From Bacteroidota bacterium (GTDB lineage: Bacteria > Bacteroidota > Bacteroidia > AKYH767-A > OLB10), in the NCBI GenBank assembly GCA_016714535.1, contig JADKDR010000001.1, forward strand, positions 124,001 to 188,000: a DNA stretch of 64,000 nt. Direction: 5' to 3'. Each line of letters begins with the position of its first letter. The first letter of the stretch is position 1. The notes under the pieces were generated by a model that saw only the letters and a program-made list of their open reading frames with translations, did no database searches and was not told where the DNA came from. Position numbers and translations under genes: made by a program. Below are positions 39,365 to 48,411 of the stretch, in pieces.

Positions 39365-40927
39365 TCAGTTTAATATAAGCTTGCTGTTAAATTTATTGCT
39401 GTTATTATTTAGTTCGACAATATAGCAGCCTTTACTAAAGTCAGTTAAGAGTAGCGATTCTTTACCTACTAAATTTTCTTTGCGCAACACCACTCTACCT
39501 GCCACATCATATATAGTGATGGTATAAGCCTCGCGCCAGCCAACGTTAATATTGATGATTTCGTTTGCCGGATTAGGGTAAATGGAATACTGCGATTGCA
39601 ACCAGTTTTCGGTGCCACCAAGCGAGAAGTTGCATCCATTATAGGCGGGCACAGAAGTGCTTGTGTCAACAATAATATTTTCATCACCCGGTAAATATAT
39701 TGTCCAATAAAAATAAATAAGCATCATTTCGTCAGTGGTAGCCTCTCCAAGATATACCGGTTGCGGTGGTGAGTTAGGATTAAATGGATTGGAGGCCGTG
39801 TTGTTATAAATGGCTTCTGAATGCAGTACCGTCCCTTGTGGTACTTTCATAGGCTTCCGGAACCAATACATATTTTGCCAGTGAAAATCCCATTTGGGAA
39901 TATCAACCAATCGAAGTGTATCGTTAAGCGGAGTTATTCCATGTGCACGTATTTCGGTGCCCACCAGGTGCATGTGCGGAGCACATGCCAAGAGTGTTAC
40001 ATTTGCCGGAACAGTATAGTCACATGTAAAAGTCCGCATGCTATCGGCAGGAATGTAAAGGAACCCTTCATTAAGATCTCCATGATTTAAAATAGGATCA
40101 ATAGCTACTTCGCGTGTAAAGCCAGAAGTGCTCCATTTTAAATTTACTTTGGTACTATCCCATTGCCCGGATGTACCTATCGGATAATGAATTTGTAAAA
40201 TAATATGCGAGTTAGCTTTAAGTTTAATGCCCATGCCTGTAGGGAAAAAGTTGGCCTCGCCTCCGGGAGCCCATACACCAAGCAATTCAGCTGAATTGCT
40301 TCCAATACCACCAAAAGCGGTATAGCCTGGCCCGGGATCGGCATTATCTAAATTGATAACCGTATTTCCCTGATCGGCAAAAACAAGTACATGATGCACA
40401 ATGTTGCGATTGCCCGGAATAACCTCAAGCCCTGAAATAAACTTGTCAACTGCATTCACATTTTGAATTACAAAGCATCGGTACAAATCAGTTGTAATAG
40501 GAGGTATTTGGTAAAGTTGCATTTGTGCCGTCACATCGGGATTGGCAATTAATGCAGTAGAAGCATAAACCGGAGGAGTAGGGGCATTTTGCATATTACC
40601 TTGTTGCGTACCGTTTATCACCCAATTGTGTATGACATCTTTTTCATCTTGCGTAAGTACTTTTTCGTGTGCATACGTTTGATAATTTTGGTCGGGGGGC
40701 CATGGTGGCATAATGTTGTGTTGTACAAACGAATCAATTTCTTGTGCGTAACTGATGGCATCAAAATAATCTACAAACGATTGATTCTTTGCAATGCCAT
40801 TGGGATTATGGCACGATGTACATCGTGTGTAAATAACACATGCTGCCTGATCGGCCCAGGTTGCCACTTGGGCATTCGCAGTAAAGCTTGAGATTGAAAT
40901 GGCAAAAAGAAAAAATAATTTTTTCAT
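39365..40927 (-). CDS. Secreted haem c plus copper monooxygenase-like protein with T9SS sorting domain
   Basis: The chosen start (ATG at 40927) gives the signal peptide MKKLFFLFAISISSFTANAQ; an ATG 30 bases earlier is possible. A c-type haem motif CTSCH lies at 36-40 with a likely distal Met in the N-I-M-P-P-W loop. A copper type II ascorbate-dependent monooxygenase-like fold follows (about 125-430), with RNIVHHVLVF as the first copper histidine pair and CAPHMHLVGTEIRAHG as the second H-x-H site. A T9SS domain (SIYPNPANEI) ends the 520-aa protein. The haem and copper arrangement suggests an extracellular redox enzyme; its substrate is unknown. Confidence 0.78.
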   Translation of the reverse strand: MKKLFFLFAISISSFTANAQVATWADQAACVIYTRCTSCHNPNGIAKNQSFVDYFDAISYAQEIDSFVQHNIMPPWPPDQNYQTYAHEKVLTQDEKDVIHNWVINGTQQGNMQNAPTPPVYASTALIANPDVTAQMQLYQIPPITTDLYRCFVIQNVNAVDKFISGLEVIPGNRNIVHHVLVFADQGNTVINLDNADPGPGYTAFGGIGSNSAELLGVWAPGGEANFFPTGMGIKLKANSHIILQIHYPIGTSGQWDSTKVNLKWSTSGFTREVAIDPILNHGDLNEGFLYIPADSMRTFTCDYTVPANVTLLACAPHMHLVGTEIRAHGITPLNDTLRLVDIPKWDFHWQNMYWFRKPMKVPQGTVLHSEAIYNNTASNPFNPNSPPQPVYLGEATTDEMMLIYFYWTIYLPGDENIIVDTSTSVPAYNGCNFSLGGTENWLQSQYSIYPNPANEIININVGWREAYTITIYDVAGRVVLRKENLVGKESLLLTDFSKGCYIVELNNNSNKFNSKLILN

Positions 40928-41181
40928 CCGTATTTTTTTTAAAATTCGATTTAGCAAATATAAGAAAGTTTAAATATAATGAAATATTAATAAGTCAAAT
41001 AACACAGTAAACCAATTTACCCATTTTCCCTTTTAGCTTTTGGGACTTGAGTTGCAGGTAAATGCAAACTCTGCTCACGAAATTGGATATTGCGGAAAAC
41101 GATTGCAACAATTAATATTAATAAACAACTTATAACACAATACTTTCATCTATTGAAGTGCTCGCTACTTCTCCACAAAAA

Positions 41182-42708
41182 TTAATGCTTGAAGTGGCGT
41201 TGCCCGGTGATGACCATGCTAAGGTTTTGTGTGTTGCAATATTGAATACTGTCGCTATCCTTGATGCTGCCACCCGGCTGCACTACTGCTACTATGCCTG
41301 CTTGGTGTGCTATCTCGACACAATCGGGAAAGGGAAAAAAAGCATCGCTTGCCATAACTGCTCCTTGCAGGCTATGTCCAAATTCGGCAGCTTTGCTGAT
41401 GGCATGCCGTAGTGCATCTACCCTGCTCGTCATGCCGCAACCGCTGCCAAGCAATTGCCCGTTGCGGGCAAGCACAATGGCATTGGATTTATGATTTTTG
41501 CAAACCTGGTTTGCAAAAATTAAATCGGCCATTTGCGAGGGTGTTGGTTTTGTAACGGTAACTGTATTCCATGTTGCACTTGCTTGTATTTCATTTCCAT
41601 TATCGGCCTGCTGCCAAATAACTCCGTTGAGTAAACTTCGAAACTGACTTGTAGGCTTTTTGAATTCTTTGGCAAGAAGCACAATGCGGTTCTTTTTTGA
41701 TTTAATAAGTTCAAGGGCATCGATATCGATAGCCGGTGCAATGAGTATCTCCATAAAAAGGATATTCATTTCGGCAGCTACTGCTGCATCGATGTTGCGG
41801 TTGGCTATTACTATGCCACCAAAGGCACTAACAGGATCACCGGCAAGAGCGTTGATGTAGGCTGATTTTATATCTGCGCTTGTGGCTATGCCACAAGCGT
41901 TATTATGTTTGATGATGGCAACGGCCGGGGCTGAAAATTCGCTGATATAGTTGAAAGCCGCATCTATATCTAATAGATTGTTGTATGATATTTCTTTACC
42001 GTGCACTTGAGTAAACAACTGGCTCAGGTCGCCAAAATATTTTCCTTGTTGATGTGGGTTTTCTCCATAGCGAAGTGTGCGGCTTTGAAGCTGGGAGCTT
42101 TTGAAGAAATCATCTTGCTTATCGAACCACTTGCAAATGGCAGCATCGTAATGCGATGTTATTGCAAATGATTTGCCGGCCAGTGCTTTGCGTTGCACCA
42201 GGTTTGAATCACCTTGTTGGTCGCTTAATATGGTTAGCGCCTCTTGGTAATCGCTTTGTGATGGGATTATTACTACATCCTTGTAATTTTTTGCGGCACC
42301 ACGTATGAGTGCTATTCCGCCTACATCTATTTTTTCTATAATATCATCATGTGTTGCATTGGATGCTGCGGTTTGCTCAAACGGGTATAAGTCAACTATT
42401 ACCATATCGATGGGTGGTATTTGATGTTGTGCTGCCTGCTGTATATCTTCAGCATTATCTCTGCGATGCAGAATGCCGCCAAATACAGTAGGGTGCAGTG
42501 TTTTTACACGGCCCCCAAATACTTCGGGAAAACCGGTAAGGGTACTTACATCGATAACATCAACTTGTAAACTTTGAATGTACTGCGAAGTACCACCGGT
42601 TGAGTAAATGGTGATGCCCAACTTTTGCATTTGTATAATGATAGGCTCTAATCCATCTTTGTGATAAACGGATACTAAGGCGGATTTTATTTTTTTTGTT
42701 GAGGACAT
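41182..42708 (-). CDS. purH: Bifunctional AICAR transformylase/IMP cyclohydrolase
   Basis: PurH carries out the last two steps of IMP synthesis. The 508-aa protein has the N-terminal MGS-like cyclohydrolase domain (about 8-145; GITIYSTGGTSQYI, FPEVFGGRVKTLHPTVFGGI split here as FPEVFGGRVKTLHP and TVFGGI). The C-terminal transformylase domain has LRYGENPHQQGKYF, IKHNNACGIA and GGIVIANRNID, and ends HNTQNLSMV-like, FKH. Length and motifs are complete. It is a single gene; the GC-rich repeat element lies directly upstream. Confidence 0.96.
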   Translation of the reverse strand: MSSTKKIKSALVSVYHKDGLEPIIIQMQKLGITIYSTGGTSQYIQSLQVDVIDVSTLTGFPEVFGGRVKTLHPTVFGGILHRRDNAEDIQQAAQHQIPPIDMVIVDLYPFEQTAASNATHDDIIEKIDVGGIALIRGAAKNYKDVVIIPSQSDYQEALTILSDQQGDSNLVQRKALAGKSFAITSHYDAAICKWFDKQDDFFKSSQLQSRTLRYGENPHQQGKYFGDLSQLFTQVHGKEISYNNLLDIDAAFNYISEFSAPAVAIIKHNNACGIATSADIKSAYINALAGDPVSAFGGIVIANRNIDAAVAAEMNILFMEILIAPAIDIDALELIKSKKNRIVLLAKEFKKPTSQFRSLLNGVIWQQADNGNEIQASATWNTVTVTKPTPSQMADLIFANQVCKNHKSNAIVLARNGQLLGSGCGMTSRVDALRHAISKAAEFGHSLQGAVMASDAFFPFPDCVEIAHQAGIVAVVQPGGSIKDSDSIQYCNTQNLSMVITGQRHFKH

Positions 42709-42769
42709 GATACTGGTGGGTTATTATTGAACTGGAATAATTGTTTTTAGTAAGGAGAAATGGATTGGC

Positions 42770-42895
42770 AGCAGGGCCTTTTGCGTGAAGGATGGTAGCG
42801 GATACCCCGCAGTAGCCGGGCCTTGCGGGCAGCACGAGGAGTATGAGCGAACAGCCTGACCCTTGCGGCTGGTGGTGGGCAGTGGGGCACGCCCA
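42770..42895. repeat. GC-rich intergenic repeat element, REP-like
   Basis: This 126-bp stretch is strongly GC-rich among AT-rich flanks. Its blocks, GGGCGTGCCCC on the minus strand, the complement of AGGATGGTAGCGGATACCCC, and GGGCCTT, can form hairpins. From memory it matches a GC-rich element found between genes in many Bacteroidota, often misread as small proteins. It has no open frame that looks like a protein, and one copy is seen in this window. Confidence 0.5.
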
Positions 42896-43115
42896 ACCCT
42901 ACCTGAGAGAAATTCAACATTAGATTTATAAATAACACATGTCGCTTGCCACTTGACTGATGCGTATGTTTGGTTGATGGAAGTATGGTTTGTAACGGTG
43001 CCTATATACATTGATCGCTTGCTGTTTTTTTGGAGGGTGCAATGTTAGCAATAAGGTCAAAAAGTATGGAGAAGATAATATCACCAAAAAACGGCAAAGT
43101 GTTGATAACTGAAAA

Positions 43116-43934
43116 CTAGCGGGCGAAGTGGGGCGCCATTTGTGCTACCATAGAAGCGGCTTCGATAGCTGCGGCCTGGGCAAAGTCATCGTGCTTTGAT
43201 GCATAGATGATGCTACGCGAAGCGTTGATAAGGAGGCCACCATGCTCATTTGCGCCATAGGTTATTACATCGGCAAGCCTACCTCCCTGGGCACCCACAC
43301 CGGGCACAAGCAAAAAGTGGTGGGGTATAATGCTGCGAATGTGTTGCAGGTTTTGTGCTTGTGTAGCGCCTATTACAAACATGGTATTGTGCGGTGTGCC
43401 ATAACCGGCCACGGTTTCAATAACCTGCTGGTACAAAGGTTTGTCATTGGTCAGGGTTAAATGCTGGAAATCGTTGCTGCCTTGATTGGAGGTCAGGCCA
43501 AGTACGATAACATATTTATGTTCGACTTGCAGGAATGGCTGAATGGAGTCGCTACCCATGTAAGGTGCTACTGTGATGGCATGGAAAGGCATGTTTTGCA
43601 AAAATGCTTTGGCATACATGCGCGAGGTGTTGCCAATATCGCCACGCTTGGCATCAGCTATCAGGAATATGTTGGGGTGATGTTGGTGTATGTATTGGGC
43701 GGTTTGTTCCATGGCTTGCCAACCGGCAATGCCATCGCACTCATAAAACGCGGTGTTTATTTTGTATGCAACGGTATGTGTATACGTAGCATCTATGATA
43801 GCTTTGTTGAATTGGAAAACGGCTTTGGGCTTTCCAATAAGTGATGGTGGTAATTGACTGCTGTCGGTATCGAGGCCTACACAGAGAAAGGATTTTTTTT
43901 CAAGTATCTGTCCGGTAAGGATTTGATTATTCAC
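43116..43934 (-). CDS. pyrF: Orotidine 5'-phosphate decarboxylase
   Basis: PyrF forms UMP from OMP. The 272-aa protein belongs to the longer bacterial PyrF subfamily 2. It shows FLCVGLDTDSSQLP near the start, the K-x-x-x-D region in FLIADAKRGDIGNTS with the catalytic Asp/Lys, VAPYMGSD, and LLVPGVGAQGG. It is 15 bp downstream of prfA on the same strand, a pair often seen in Bacteroidota, so the two are likely co-transcribed. Confidence 0.93.
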   Translation of the reverse strand: MNNQILTGQILEKKSFLCVGLDTDSSQLPPSLIGKPKAVFQFNKAIIDATYTHTVAYKINTAFYECDGIAGWQAMEQTAQYIHQHHPNIFLIADAKRGDIGNTSRMYAKAFLQNMPFHAITVAPYMGSDSIQPFLQVEHKYVIVLGLTSNQGSNDFQHLTLTNDKPLYQQVIETVAGYGTPHNTMFVIGATQAQNLQHIRSIIPHHFLLVPGVGAQGGRLADVITYGANEHGGLLINASRSIIYASKHDDFAQAAAIEAASMVAQMAPHFAR

Positions 43935-43949
43935 GTGCTTCTCAAATTT

Positions 43950-45020
43950 TTACATGGCCATTTCTTTCATTTTCTCAGCATTCTCTGCTACTTGCAGGGC
44001 ATCGATAAACTCCTGAATGTTGCCATCCATAAACCCCGGCAGGTTAAATGTTGAAATACCGATGCGATGATCGGTAACGCGCGACTGCGAATAATTGTAT
44101 GTGCGGATTTTAGCACTACGGTCGCCACTGCTTACCATGGTTTTGCGCTTGCGAGCAATTTCATCCATGCGCTTGCTATACTCAAGCTCGTATATGCGGG
44201 CACGTAATACACCAAGTGCCTTTTGGTAATTTTTTATTTGCGACTTTTCGTCCTGGCATTGCACTACAATACCGGTAGGTATGTGTGTAAGGCGCACGGC
44301 TGAGTAGGTGGTGTTAACACTTTGTCCGCCCGGGCCACTACTGCAAAAGAGGTCTTTGCGCACATCGTTTTCTTTGATGTCAACATCAAACTCATCGGCT
44401 TCGGGCAGCACTGCAACTGTGGCGGCACTGGTATGTACACGCCCCTGTGTTTCGGTAACAGGTACGCGTTGCACGCGGTGCACTCCGCTCTCGTACTTGA
44501 GCACGCCATAGCTGCCATCTCCGAGTATATTAAAAATTACCTCTTTATATCCTCCGGTGGTACCATCACTAAAATCAACCAACTCGGTACGCCAACCGCG
44601 GGCTTCACAATAACGCTGGTACATGCGATAAAGGTCGCCAGCAAATATACTTGCTTCATCGCCTCCGGTGCCTGCACGTATTTCGAATATGGCCTTTTTA
44701 GCATCTTCGGGGTCGGCAGGTATGAGCAGAATACGAATTTCTTCTTCGAGCGCTTCTTGCTTGGCTTGCAATTCATCCAGTTCAAGCAAGGCCATTTCTT
44801 TCATTTCTAAATCTTTTTCGGTTGCAATTATATCCTTTGCGTTTTTCAGATTGCCTAAGATGAGTTTGTATTCTTCGTACTTGTGTACTACCGGTTGCAT
44901 CTCTTTGTAGCTGCGGTTTAGTTGGGCATATCGTTTCATATCTGATAATGCCTCGGGGGTGCTTATCTCCGCCTGTACTTCGTCAAACTTATCTTTTATT
45001 GCTGCTAGTTTCTCTATCAT
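43950..45020 (-). CDS. prfA: Peptide chain release factor 1
   Basis: RF1 reads UAA and UAG stop codons and triggers peptide release. The 356-aa protein has the codon-reading P-V-T tripeptide at 187-189 and the universally conserved GGQ at 231-233 in [17 protein letters not shown]. Normal length and an uninterrupted frame. It is upstream of pyrF in the same transcript. The P-x-T motif identifies RF1 rather than RF2. Confidence 0.96.
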   Translation of the reverse strand: MIEKLAAIKDKFDEVQAEISTPEALSDMKRYAQLNRSYKEMQPVVHKYEEYKLILGNLKNAKDIIATEKDLEMKEMALLELDELQAKQEALEEEIRILLIPADPEDAKKAIFEIRAGTGGDEASIFAGDLYRMYQRYCEARGWRTELVDFSDGTTGGYKEVIFNILGDGSYGVLKYESGVHRVQRVPVTETQGRVHTSAATVAVLPEADEFDVDIKENDVRKDLFCSSGPGGQSVNTTYSAVRLTHIPTGIVVQCQDEKSQIKNYQKALGVLRARIYELEYSKRMDEIARKRKTMVSSGDRSAKIRTYNYSQSRVTDHRIGISTFNLPGFMDGNIQEFIDALQVAENAEKMKEMAM

Positions 45021-45201
45021 TGGGAAAATTAAAGTGCGAAGATACCTTTAAAAATTGTGAAAAGAAATAGCCTGAACTAATGCGTGTTTGTCGGCTCAAA
45101 TTATTGTAAAGCGGTTAACTTTAACACCACCTTAAGCGACTGTTGCACCTAACTCACAAATATTGATTAAACTTGCATTTTGTAAAAATAAGCAACATAA
45201 A

Positions 45202-47019
45202 GTGAGAAATATTTTTGTTTTACTAATTGCCATACTAATTGCGGGCATTACCGTTGCCCAACCTAATAATGATTGGCAACTTGCTCAACAATATTTTAAT
45301 GCGGGCGAATATGAAAAGGCATTGGTATATTTTGAAAAGCGCTATGACTTTGACCCCAACGGCACTTACGATGGCTATTTAAAATGCCTTATTGCATTGC
45401 GCGAGTACGACAAAGGCGAGAAACTTATTCGTAAGCAAATGAAAAAAACGGATGACGATGCTCCCTATTATATAGATCTTGCAAATTTGTATGAGCTTCA
45501 AATGGATGATGCCAAGGCAAAAGAAAATTATTTGAAAGCCATAAAAGAAGTTGCCAAAAACCAACCGGCATACATAAATCTTGCAAATAAGTTTATAGAG
45601 AAAGGGCATGTTGAATATGCAGTAGAAACGTATAAGGAAGGGAGAAAAAATCTGCGTGGTCAATATCCATTTATATTCGAAATGGCAGAGGCTTACGGGC
45701 AAATGCAAAATGCCGATATGATGATAGAAGAGTTGCTAACTATTCCTGAAACGGCACCACAGTTTATTCCAAGCCTACAATCGATACTTCAAAATAAATT
45801 ACACAACGATTATGATGGCATTATTGCCGGCAAATTCAGGGAAGGGCTGTTGCGTAGAATTCAAAAGAATCCAAATGAAACCACCTACTCCGAGTTATTG
45901 TATTGGCTGTACTTGCAAGAAAAAGATTTTGATGGGGCCTTAATGCAGGCCAAAGCTCTTGATAAGCGCAAAGATCACAATGGAATTCGCGTAAGCGAAA
46001 TAGGCCACATGGCAATGTCAAATCAACAATACAGTACTGCCGAAGAGGCGTTTCAATATCTGGTTGAAACCTATAGCGACAACAAGACCATATACGTTGG
46101 TGCAAGGCAACAACAAATTCAATCGTTATACTTGCGTATTACATCGCAAAAAAATTTCACGCAAAATGATTTACAAAAATTAGATGCTGCTTACAATGGC
46201 GCGTTAGACGAACTTGGCCGCAATTCGATGACAGCCGACTTGATGCGTGGACATGCCCACTTAAAGGCCTTTTATTTGAATGATGTAAACAATGCTGATT
46301 CTATTTTAAATCAGCTTATAGTAATGCCGGCACTGCGCCCCGAAGATTTGGCTGAAGTAAAATTAGAGTTGGGCGATTTATTAATTCTAAAAGATGAAGT
46401 ATGGGATGCGCTCTTGTATTATGGTCAGGTAGATAAAGATTTTAAACACGATGAACTTGGCCGTGAGGCCAAATTCAGGGTAGCGCGTGCATATTATTAC
46501 GAAGGGCAATTTGAATGGGCTGCCGGACAATTGAATGTATTGAAAGCTGCAACAACCCAACTCATTAGCAATGATGCCATGTCGCTGGCTTTGCTAATCC
46601 AGGATAATATTACGGTTGATACCAATCCTATTCCCCTTATATTGTATGCGCATGCCGAATTAATGGCATTTCAAAACCGAATACCTGAGGCTTTGGTTGC
46701 CTTGGATAGTTTAACCAAAGAATTCCCCGGACATTCGCTGCAAGACGAAGCCACATTTAAAAAAGCAGAAATAGCTGCCCGACAAGGCGACTACGACCTT
46801 GCTCTTAAATTATACAATGATATTGTACTATATCACGGTGACGATATACTTAGTGACGATTCCCAATTTCGTATTGCAGGAATTTACGACAACATAAAAC
46901 AAGACAAACAAAAAGCGATGGATGCTTACGAATTGTTTCTACAAAAATATTCGGGTAGTTTGTTTGTTGCCGAAGCGCGTAAGCGCTTCAGAACCTTGCG
47001 AGGCGATAAGATAAATTAA
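45202..47019 (+). CDS. Secreted/periplasmic tetratricopeptide-repeat protein
   Basis: I chose the GTG at 45202, because it gives a clean signal peptide, MRNIFVLLIAILIAGITVAQ; a TTG at 45163 in the same frame would add 13 residues. The rest is about 590 residues of helical repeats, including YFNAGEYEKALVYFEKRY, DDAKAKENYLKAIKEV, AYYYEGQFEWAAGQLN and RQGDYDLALKLYNDIV, with TPR features spread along the length. Such proteins act as scaffolds in the periplasm of Bacteroidota. I cannot assign a partner. Its own promoter was not clear. Confidence 0.82.
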   Translation: MRNIFVLLIAILIAGITVAQPNNDWQLAQQYFNAGEYEKALVYFEKRYDFDPNGTYDGYLKCLIALREYDKGEKLIRKQMKKTDDDAPYYIDLANLYELQMDDAKAKENYLKAIKEVAKNQPAYINLANKFIEKGHVEYAVETYKEGRKNLRGQYPFIFEMAEAYGQMQNADMMIEELLTIPETAPQFIPSLQSILQNKLHNDYDGIIAGKFREGLLRRIQKNPNETTYSELLYWLYLQEKDFDGALMQAKALDKRKDHNGIRVSEIGHMAMSNQQYSTAEEAFQYLVETYSDNKTIYVGARQQQIQSLYLRITSQKNFTQNDLQKLDAAYNGALDELGRNSMTADLMRGHAHLKAFYLNDVNNADSILNQLIVMPALRPEDLAEVKLELGDLLILKDEVWDALLYYGQVDKDFKHDELGREAKFRVARAYYYEGQFEWAAGQLNVLKAATTQLISNDAMSLALLIQDNITVDTNPIPLILYAHAELMAFQNRIPEALVALDSLTKEFPGHSLQDEATFKKAEIAARQGDYDLALKLYNDIVLYHGDDILSDDSQFRIAGIYDNIKQDKQKAMDAYELFLQKYSGSLFVAEARKRFRTLRGDKIN

Positions 47020-47142
47020 TTTCAACACAAAACTACCTCTAAGTTCTTTCTTAAAAAGCCAAATAATTTGCTTTAATTCTTGCCTCGAAAGCACGAATTA
47101 AAAAATCGAATTTCTATTCTTAAAATTCAATTCTCCTTGAGA

Positions 47143-47294
47143 ATTATCCGTGCCCATTCGTGCATTCGTGCCAATTGTATTTTTTGCCACGAATGCACTA
47201 ATTTTCACGAATGAGAAAACCAACTCCAAACGCGATTAATTCAATTCGATTCTTCCCTTCATATTATCCGCGCCCATTCGTGTATTGGTGGCAA
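47143..47294. repeat. Interspersed ATTCGTG-type repeat pair and palindrome
   Basis: A 32-bp unit occurs twice in direct orientation: 47143-47174 and 47263-47294, exactly 120 bp apart, with four mismatches by eye (ATCCGTGCCCATTCGTG versus ATCCGCGCCCATTCGTG). Between them CATTCGTG (47155-47162) faces CACGAATG (47207-47214), making an imperfect palindrome. Similar ATTCGTG elements are common between Bacteroidota genes. Nothing else is visible in 47020-47327. Confidence 0.65.
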
Positions 47295-47327
47295 TAACTT
47301 ATAATTATCCAAGGCAATAGGATGTAA

Positions 47328-47356
47328 GAAAAAAAAAGGCTGCAACACTGCAGCCT
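47328..47356 (-). terminator. Intrinsic terminator of the OmpA-family lipoprotein gene
   Basis: AGGCTGCA (47337-47344) pairs with TGCAGCCT (47349-47356) around ACAC; the minus strand continues in a run of about ten T. It is 25 bp after the stop codon. Confidence 0.88.
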
Positions 47357-47380
47357 CATTTCTATTCCCTTTCTGATTTC

Positions 47381-48211
47381 TTATTTTTTACCACCAAGTT
47401 CCTGTTCGATCATGTTGTAAAACTGATCGAGTTTAGGCATGATGATGATACGTGTTCTGCGATTGGCAGCGCGGCCTGCAACAGTGGCATTTGTTGTTAG
47501 CGGCACATAATAGCTGCGACCCGCTGCCGTAAGGCGGGCAGGGTCTATCTTAAAGTCCTTTTGCAACATACGCACCAATGCTGTGCTGCGCTTCACACTT
47601 AAATCCCAATTATCAAGCAATACACCGTTGATATATTGCAATGAATCTGTATGACCTTCAACCATTACTTCCATATCTGGCTTCGATTCAATAATACGTG
47701 CTACCTTACCTAATACATTCTTTGCATTTGAATTGATCTCGTAACTACCGCTTTTAAAAAGAAAACGATCGCTAAGCGAAACAAAAACTACACCTTTATC
47801 TACATTGATTTGAATGTCGCTATCGTTTTCGTTTACCAATGCACGCTTAAGGTTTGTAACCAGTGCTATGGTCATCGAGTCTTTGCGGGTAAGAGCCTCG
47901 TTAAGCGATTTAATATGCAGATCTTTTTCTTTCATCGACTCAAGTGATTTTTCAAGATTTTCTGCCTGCTTAGATGATAGTGAACTGGCATCAGTAATAT
48001 TCTGCGATAGTTTCTTGTTCATTTCTTTCAGGAAATCAACCTCGGTGCGGCACTTGTCCTTATCACTTTCGCACACAGCAAGCAGCGTTTTGGCGGTGCT
48101 TAACTCTGCTTCTGTCTTATCGTACTTATCACTTAGGGCATTAAATTTTTTCTTGGTAACACAGGCGCTTAAAGTCGTTACAGCTACAAATAGAATCACT
48201 AGTCTTTTCAT
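47381..48211 (-). CDS. OmpA-family lipoprotein (peptidoglycan-binding)
   Basis: The 276-aa protein has a lipoprotein signal (FVAVTTLSAC, lipid-modified Cys17). A coiled coil follows (about 20-120: KKFNALSDKYDKTEAELSTA, SSKQAENLEKSLESMKEKDL), then an OmpA C-terminal domain (about 135-265). The domain core has MEVMVEGHTDSLQY and the motif AGRSYYVP, ending NRRTRIII. This layout anchors the outer membrane to peptidoglycan. A -7 box lies upstream and a strong terminator downstream, so it is monocistronic. Confidence 0.9.
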   Translation of the reverse strand: MKRLVILFVAVTTLSACVTKKKFNALSDKYDKTEAELSTAKTLLAVCESDKDKCRTEVDFLKEMNKKLSQNITDASSLSSKQAENLEKSLESMKEKDLHIKSLNEALTRKDSMTIALVTNLKRALVNENDSDIQINVDKGVVFVSLSDRFLFKSGSYEINSNAKNVLGKVARIIESKPDMEVMVEGHTDSLQYINGVLLDNWDLSVKRSTALVRMLQKDFKIDPARLTAAGRSYYVPLTTNATVAGRAANRRTRIIIMPKLDQFYNMIEQELGGKK

Positions 48212-48266
48212 CTCTTCGATTAAAATATTAAAATAGATTGTTTTTATGTTCTTTGATTAACGCGTG

Positions 48267-48274
48267 CAAAATTA
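48267..48274 (-). promoter_or_regulatory. -7 box of the OmpA-family lipoprotein gene
   Basis: The minus strand reads TAATTTTG, matching TAnnTTTG, 56 bp upstream of the ATG. A TTG lies 18 bases upstream, a partial -33. Confidence 0.45.
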
Positions 48275-48411
48275 ATTTTTGAAACTTCCAAACAAGTGTA
48301 TAAACAAGCATTAACAAAAGATTTTATTCACAAGATAAAAACGGAAGCCAAACAGCTCATTTGTTTGTGAGAGAACTGAATAAAAAAAATTAGGGAAGAA
48401 AGAATTTGTAA

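Noticed and set aside
42724..43011. Open frames of 63-95 codons through the GC-rich element before purH
   Set aside because: The frames arise from the low stop frequency of a GC-rich repeat, overlap each other in several frames and show no protein-like features.
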